NCBI GenBank assembly: GCA_964343975.1 | Contig: CAYFLU010000071.1 | Span: 1-15,975, forward strand | Length of the DNA stretch: 15,975 nucleotides | Direction of reading: 5' to 3' | DNA from: SCUN01 sp964343975 | GTDB lineage: Bacteria > Acidobacteriota > Vicinamibacteria > Vicinamibacterales > SCN-69-37 | Shown here: one piece after another, positions 14,056-15,975 of the stretch | Layout: every line of letters starts with the position of its first letter | How positions within the stretch are numbered: the stretch's first letter is position 1 | Notes under the pieces: model-generated | Told to the model about the DNA's origin: nothing | Seen by the model: only the letters and a program-made list of their open reading frames with translations | Databases searched by the model: none | Position numbers and translations under genes: made by a program

Positions 14056-14963
14056 TCGTGACTCGCGCAATGGTTCTCACTCTGGCCCTCTCGTCCGCCG
14101 TGGCGTGCGCCAAACCGGCGCCGCCGGCCGACGCCAACAAGACTGCCGCCACCGCCTCCCCGGCCGGCGCGAAGCGCTACCCGGTCAGCGGACAGATCAT
14201 GAAGGTCAACAGCGACAAGCAGTCGCTGACGATCAAGCATCGCGACATTCCCGACTACATGCCGGCGATGACGATGACCTTCAAGGTGGCACGTCCCGAG
14301 CTCATGAAGGAGCGCGTACCCGGCGAACTCGTCCTCGCCACGCTCGAGGTCACCGACGACGCCGCACAACTGATCGAGATCACGCGCACGGGCACCGAGC
14401 CGCTCCCGACCGGACAGGGCGTGGGCATGGCGGCCTCGCTGCTGTCGCCGGGTGACACGGTCGCGGACACGGCCTTCATCGATCAGAAGGACAAGCGGCG
14501 CGCACTGGCGGAATGGCGCGGCACGCCGCTCCTCGTCACCTTCATCTACACGCGGTGCCCGCTGCCGACCTACTGCCCGCTCATGGACAAGCAGTTCGCG
14601 GCGATTCAGAAGCAGGGCGCCGCGGATCCCGCGCTCAAGGGTCGCTTCCGCCTGCTGTCGGTGAGCTTCGATCCGGAACACGACACGGCGGCCGTGCTCG
14701 ATGCGCACGCGAAGAAGGTTGGCGCCGATCCGTCGGTGTGGACGTTCGCATCGGCCGACACCGCGACGGTGGATCGCTTCGCGGCCAAGTTCGGCGTGAG
14801 CATCACGCGCGAAGGCACGAACCCGGGCGAGATCACGCACACGCTCGGCACCGCGCTCATCGGCGGTGACGGCAAGCTGGTGAAGATCTACAGCGGCAAC
14901 GAGTGGACCGTGGCCGCCGTGATGGCCGATCTCCGTGCCGCCGCTGCTGCGCCCGCGAAATAG
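14052..14963 (+). CDS. CusF-like domain fused to Sco-type (SCO1/SenC) protein, predicted lipoprotein
   Basis: 303 residues from GTG 14052, which gives a 4-nt GTGA overlap with the ATPase stop; ATG 14040 (4 residues longer) is also possible. The N-terminus is a lipoprotein signal with C19 (SSAVAC). Residues about 40-110 resemble the copper chaperone CusF: H63 in TIKHRDIPDY and M70, M73, M75 in MPAMTM, with Met where E. coli CusF has its Trp. Residues about 125-300 are the Sco thioredoxin fold: FIYTRCPLPTYCPLM with C169 and C175, SVSFDPEHD, and the distal ligand H263 in ITHTLG. Sco proteins deliver copper to cytochrome oxidase CuA or act as thiol reductases. The cysteines are CX5C rather than the classic CX3C. 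It probably acts at the periplasmic face, loading or reducing copper sites; no oxidase gene is nearby. Confidence 0.9.
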   Translation: MIVTRAMVLTLALSSAVACAKPAPPADANKTAATASPAGAKRYPVSGQIMKVNSDKQSLTIKHRDIPDYMPAMTMTFKVARPELMKERVPGELVLATLEVTDDAAQLIEITRTGTEPLPTGQGVGMAASLLSPGDTVADTAFIDQKDKRRALAEWRGTPLLVTFIYTRCPLPTYCPLMDKQFAAIQKQGAADPALKGRFRLLSVSFDPEHDTAAVLDAHAKKVGADPSVWTFASADTATVDRFAAKFGVSITREGTNPGEITHTLGTALIGGDGKLVKIYSGNEWTVAAVMADLRAAAAAPAK

Positions 14964-15642
14964 TCAGGCCCTCGCCGCGCCCCCGCGCGAGGCCTTCACG
15001 CCGGCCGAACGGCGCGTCATTGCGCGCCTCACCACACCGGCGCGTGTGCAGGCGTATCTGAACGCGCTGCCCTACAACACCGAGCCGCCGCCCGACCCGC
15101 CCACGCTCCGCACCTTCCGCGGCGTCGTCCGCACGGGCACCGCGCATTGTCTCGAAGCGGCGCTCACCGCGGCCGTCGCGCTCGAGCAGCACGGGTATCC
15201 GCCACTCCTCATGAGCCTCGAGTCGATCGACGGTCTCGATCACGTGCTCTTCGTCTATCAGCAGGACGGGCGCTGGGGTTCGGTCGCCCGCTCACGCGAT
15301 CCCGGGCTCCATGGACGCAAACCCGTCTTCCGGTCGCTGCGTGCGCTGGCGCTCTCGTATGTGGAGCCGTACATCGACACGACGGGCGGCGTGCGCGCCT
15401 ATGGCGCGGTGGATCTGCAGGTGTTGGGACGCTACGACTGGCGGCTGGCGCGGGGCAACGTGTGGCGGGTGTCGCAATTGCTCTACGACATTCCGCATCG
15501 GCCGATCCGCTGCTCGGCCGCGCGCATGGACCGACTGCGCGCGCGCTACTTCACGTTCCGGCGCGAACACCCGGGACGCAAGCCGGTGTTCTACGACCGG
15601 TCGACCTGGAGTGTCTGGCCACGCTCGGCCACCCGCTACTAA
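14935..15642 (+). CDS. Putative transglutaminase-like (papain-fold) protein
   Basis: 235 residues from GTG 14935, the only upstream start in this frame; it overlaps the end of the Sco gene by 29 nt. No signal peptide or membrane segment is seen. C72 sits at a helix start (RTGTAHCLEAALTAAVALEQ), H103 begins a strand (GLDHVLFVYQQDGRWG) and D122 follows (ARSRDPGL): this order and spacing match the Cys-His-Asp triad of transglutaminase-like enzymes. The C-terminal half is rich in Arg and Tyr (YDWRLARGNVWRVSQLL) and has no recognised domain. Substrate and reaction (peptide bond cleavage, amide transfer or cross-linking) cannot be told. It is probably co-transcribed with the Sco gene and ends 11 nt from the convergent small gene. 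Confidence 0.72.
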   Translation: MPPLLRPRNSQALAAPPREAFTPAERRVIARLTTPARVQAYLNALPYNTEPPPDPPTLRTFRGVVRTGTAHCLEAALTAAVALEQHGYPPLLMSLESIDGLDHVLFVYQQDGRWGSVARSRDPGLHGRKPVFRSLRALALSYVEPYIDTTGGVRAYGAVDLQVLGRYDWRLARGNVWRVSQLLYDIPHRPIRCSAARMDRLRARYFTFRREHPGRKPVFYDRSTWSVWPRSATRY

Positions 15643-15653
15643 TTGCCAGCGAC

Positions 15654-15956
15654 TCAGTCGAGATCGAAGGCCCGGGTCGGCTTCGTGATGGGCTCGTTCT
15701 TCGCTTCCTTGAGCGCTTCCTCGAACCGCTTCGAGAGTACGTCACCGCGCGACTTCTCCGCGGCGATCGACTGCTCGAAGAGCGATTCACGGCGGGCCTT
15801 CTGCTCTGCGAGGATCTGATGCGCCGCGTCGAGCGCCGGCTTGTCCGCCCGCTCCGGCTCGACGTGCCGGATCACCCGCTTCAACCCTTCGTCGATGACG
15901 AGCGTGGACTTGCAGCAGGGGCACTGCACTTCAAACTCGGTTCGCAGGTTCGCCAT
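15654..15956 (-). CDS. Small protein with CxCC knuckle and coiled coil, unknown function
   Basis: 100 residues. The N-terminus forms a beta hairpin with a single cysteine knuckle, FEVQCPCCKSTLVIDEG (C12, C14, C15), half of a zinc ribbon, so metal binding would need dimerisation or a second protein. Residues 40-95 are highly charged and helical (KARRESLFEQSIAAEKSRGD, then KRFEEALKEAKNEP), likely a coiled coil, and the protein ends TRAFDLD. It resembles short conserved hypothetical proteins from Acidobacteria-type genomes as far as I can recall; no function is known to me. The ATG (15956) lacks a Shine-Dalgarno; a -10-like TATTAT (15967-15972, minus) lies 10 nt upstream. It is convergent with the transglutaminase-like gene, with no terminator hairpin between them. 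Confidence 0.8.
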   Translation of the reverse strand: MANLRTEFEVQCPCCKSTLVIDEGLKRVIRHVEPERADKPALDAAHQILAEQKARRESLFEQSIAAEKSRGDVLSKRFEEALKEAKNEPITKPTRAFDLD

Positions 15957-15966
15957 GGCGTAGTTG

Positions 15967-15972
15967 ATAATA
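15967..15972 (-). promoter_or_regulatory. Possible -10 box of the CxCC gene
   Basis: TATTAT on the minus strand matches the -10 consensus at five of six positions and lies 10 nt before the ATG, implying a leader of only about 3-4 nt. The -35 region is beyond the window edge. Confidence 0.4.
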
Positions 15973-15975
15973 AGG

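Noticed and set aside
15650..15660. CGACTCAGTCG palindrome between the two convergent genes at the right
   Set aside because: Stem of 5 bp with a 1-nt centre and no T-tract; too short for a terminator and it includes a stop codon.

Overview
The window is a GC-rich, densely packed bacterial segment with 16 protein genes (15 complete, one cut by the left edge). No RNA gene, insertion sequence, CRISPR array or intergenic gap over about 155 bases was seen. The outer-membrane TolC-type channel, the TonB-type domain and the lipoprotein adaptor show a two-membrane cell. The mix of a BlaI/M56-TonB pair, LytTR regulation, a CusF-Sco fusion and the general style suggests Gemmatimonadota or a neighbouring phylum. 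This placement is inference, because there is no rRNA or marker gene to fix it.

Layout. (1) 1-2539: the 5' end of a DUF72 (YecE-like) gene on the minus strand diverges from a BlaI-type repressor and an M56 (BlaR1-like) membrane metallopeptidase that ends in a TonB C-terminal domain. Two tandem 16-bp palindromes in the 66-bp divergent gap are the likely BlaI operators. (2) 2599-9834, minus strand: a seven-gene drug/metabolite efflux operon in the order TetR, HlyD-type lipoprotein adaptor, ABC ATPase 1, TolC-type channel, ABC ATPase 2, ABC-2 permease, ABC-2 permease. Five of the six junctions are 4-nt ATGA overlaps and the other is a 2-nt gap. This is a YbhGFSR/CecR-like exporter with the double ATPase split into two genes and its own outer-membrane channel built in. 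A TAACTA-N6-TAGTTA operator lies on the promoter in front of the TetR gene. (3) 9969-13170, minus strand: a sensory operon coding for a 35-residue membrane peptide, a LiaI-like four-helix protein, a LiaF-like protein, a LytS-type histidine kinase and a LytTR response regulator. It resembles LiaFSR but uses a LytTR regulator. (4) 13324-15642, plus strand: a LolD/MacB-type ATPase without a permease, a lipoprotein fusing a CusF-like copper domain to a Sco-type thioredoxin fold, and a putative transglutaminase-like Cys-His-Asp protein, all overlapping. (5) 15654-15956, minus strand: a small conserved-looking protein with a CxCC knuckle and a coiled coil.

Working together: the window is largely about envelope sensing and export. 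The most interesting points are the two exporter ATPases, whose non-consensus residues (Pro in the H-loop of one, Ala in the signature of the other) fall in the same composite ATP site; the LiaF/LytTR hybrid operon with TM-hairpin and IMGG repeats; the M56-TonB sensor with its well-defined operators; and a recurring absence of Shine-Dalgarno sequences at first genes of operons, which suggests leaderless transcripts. None of these is clearly a wholly new system.
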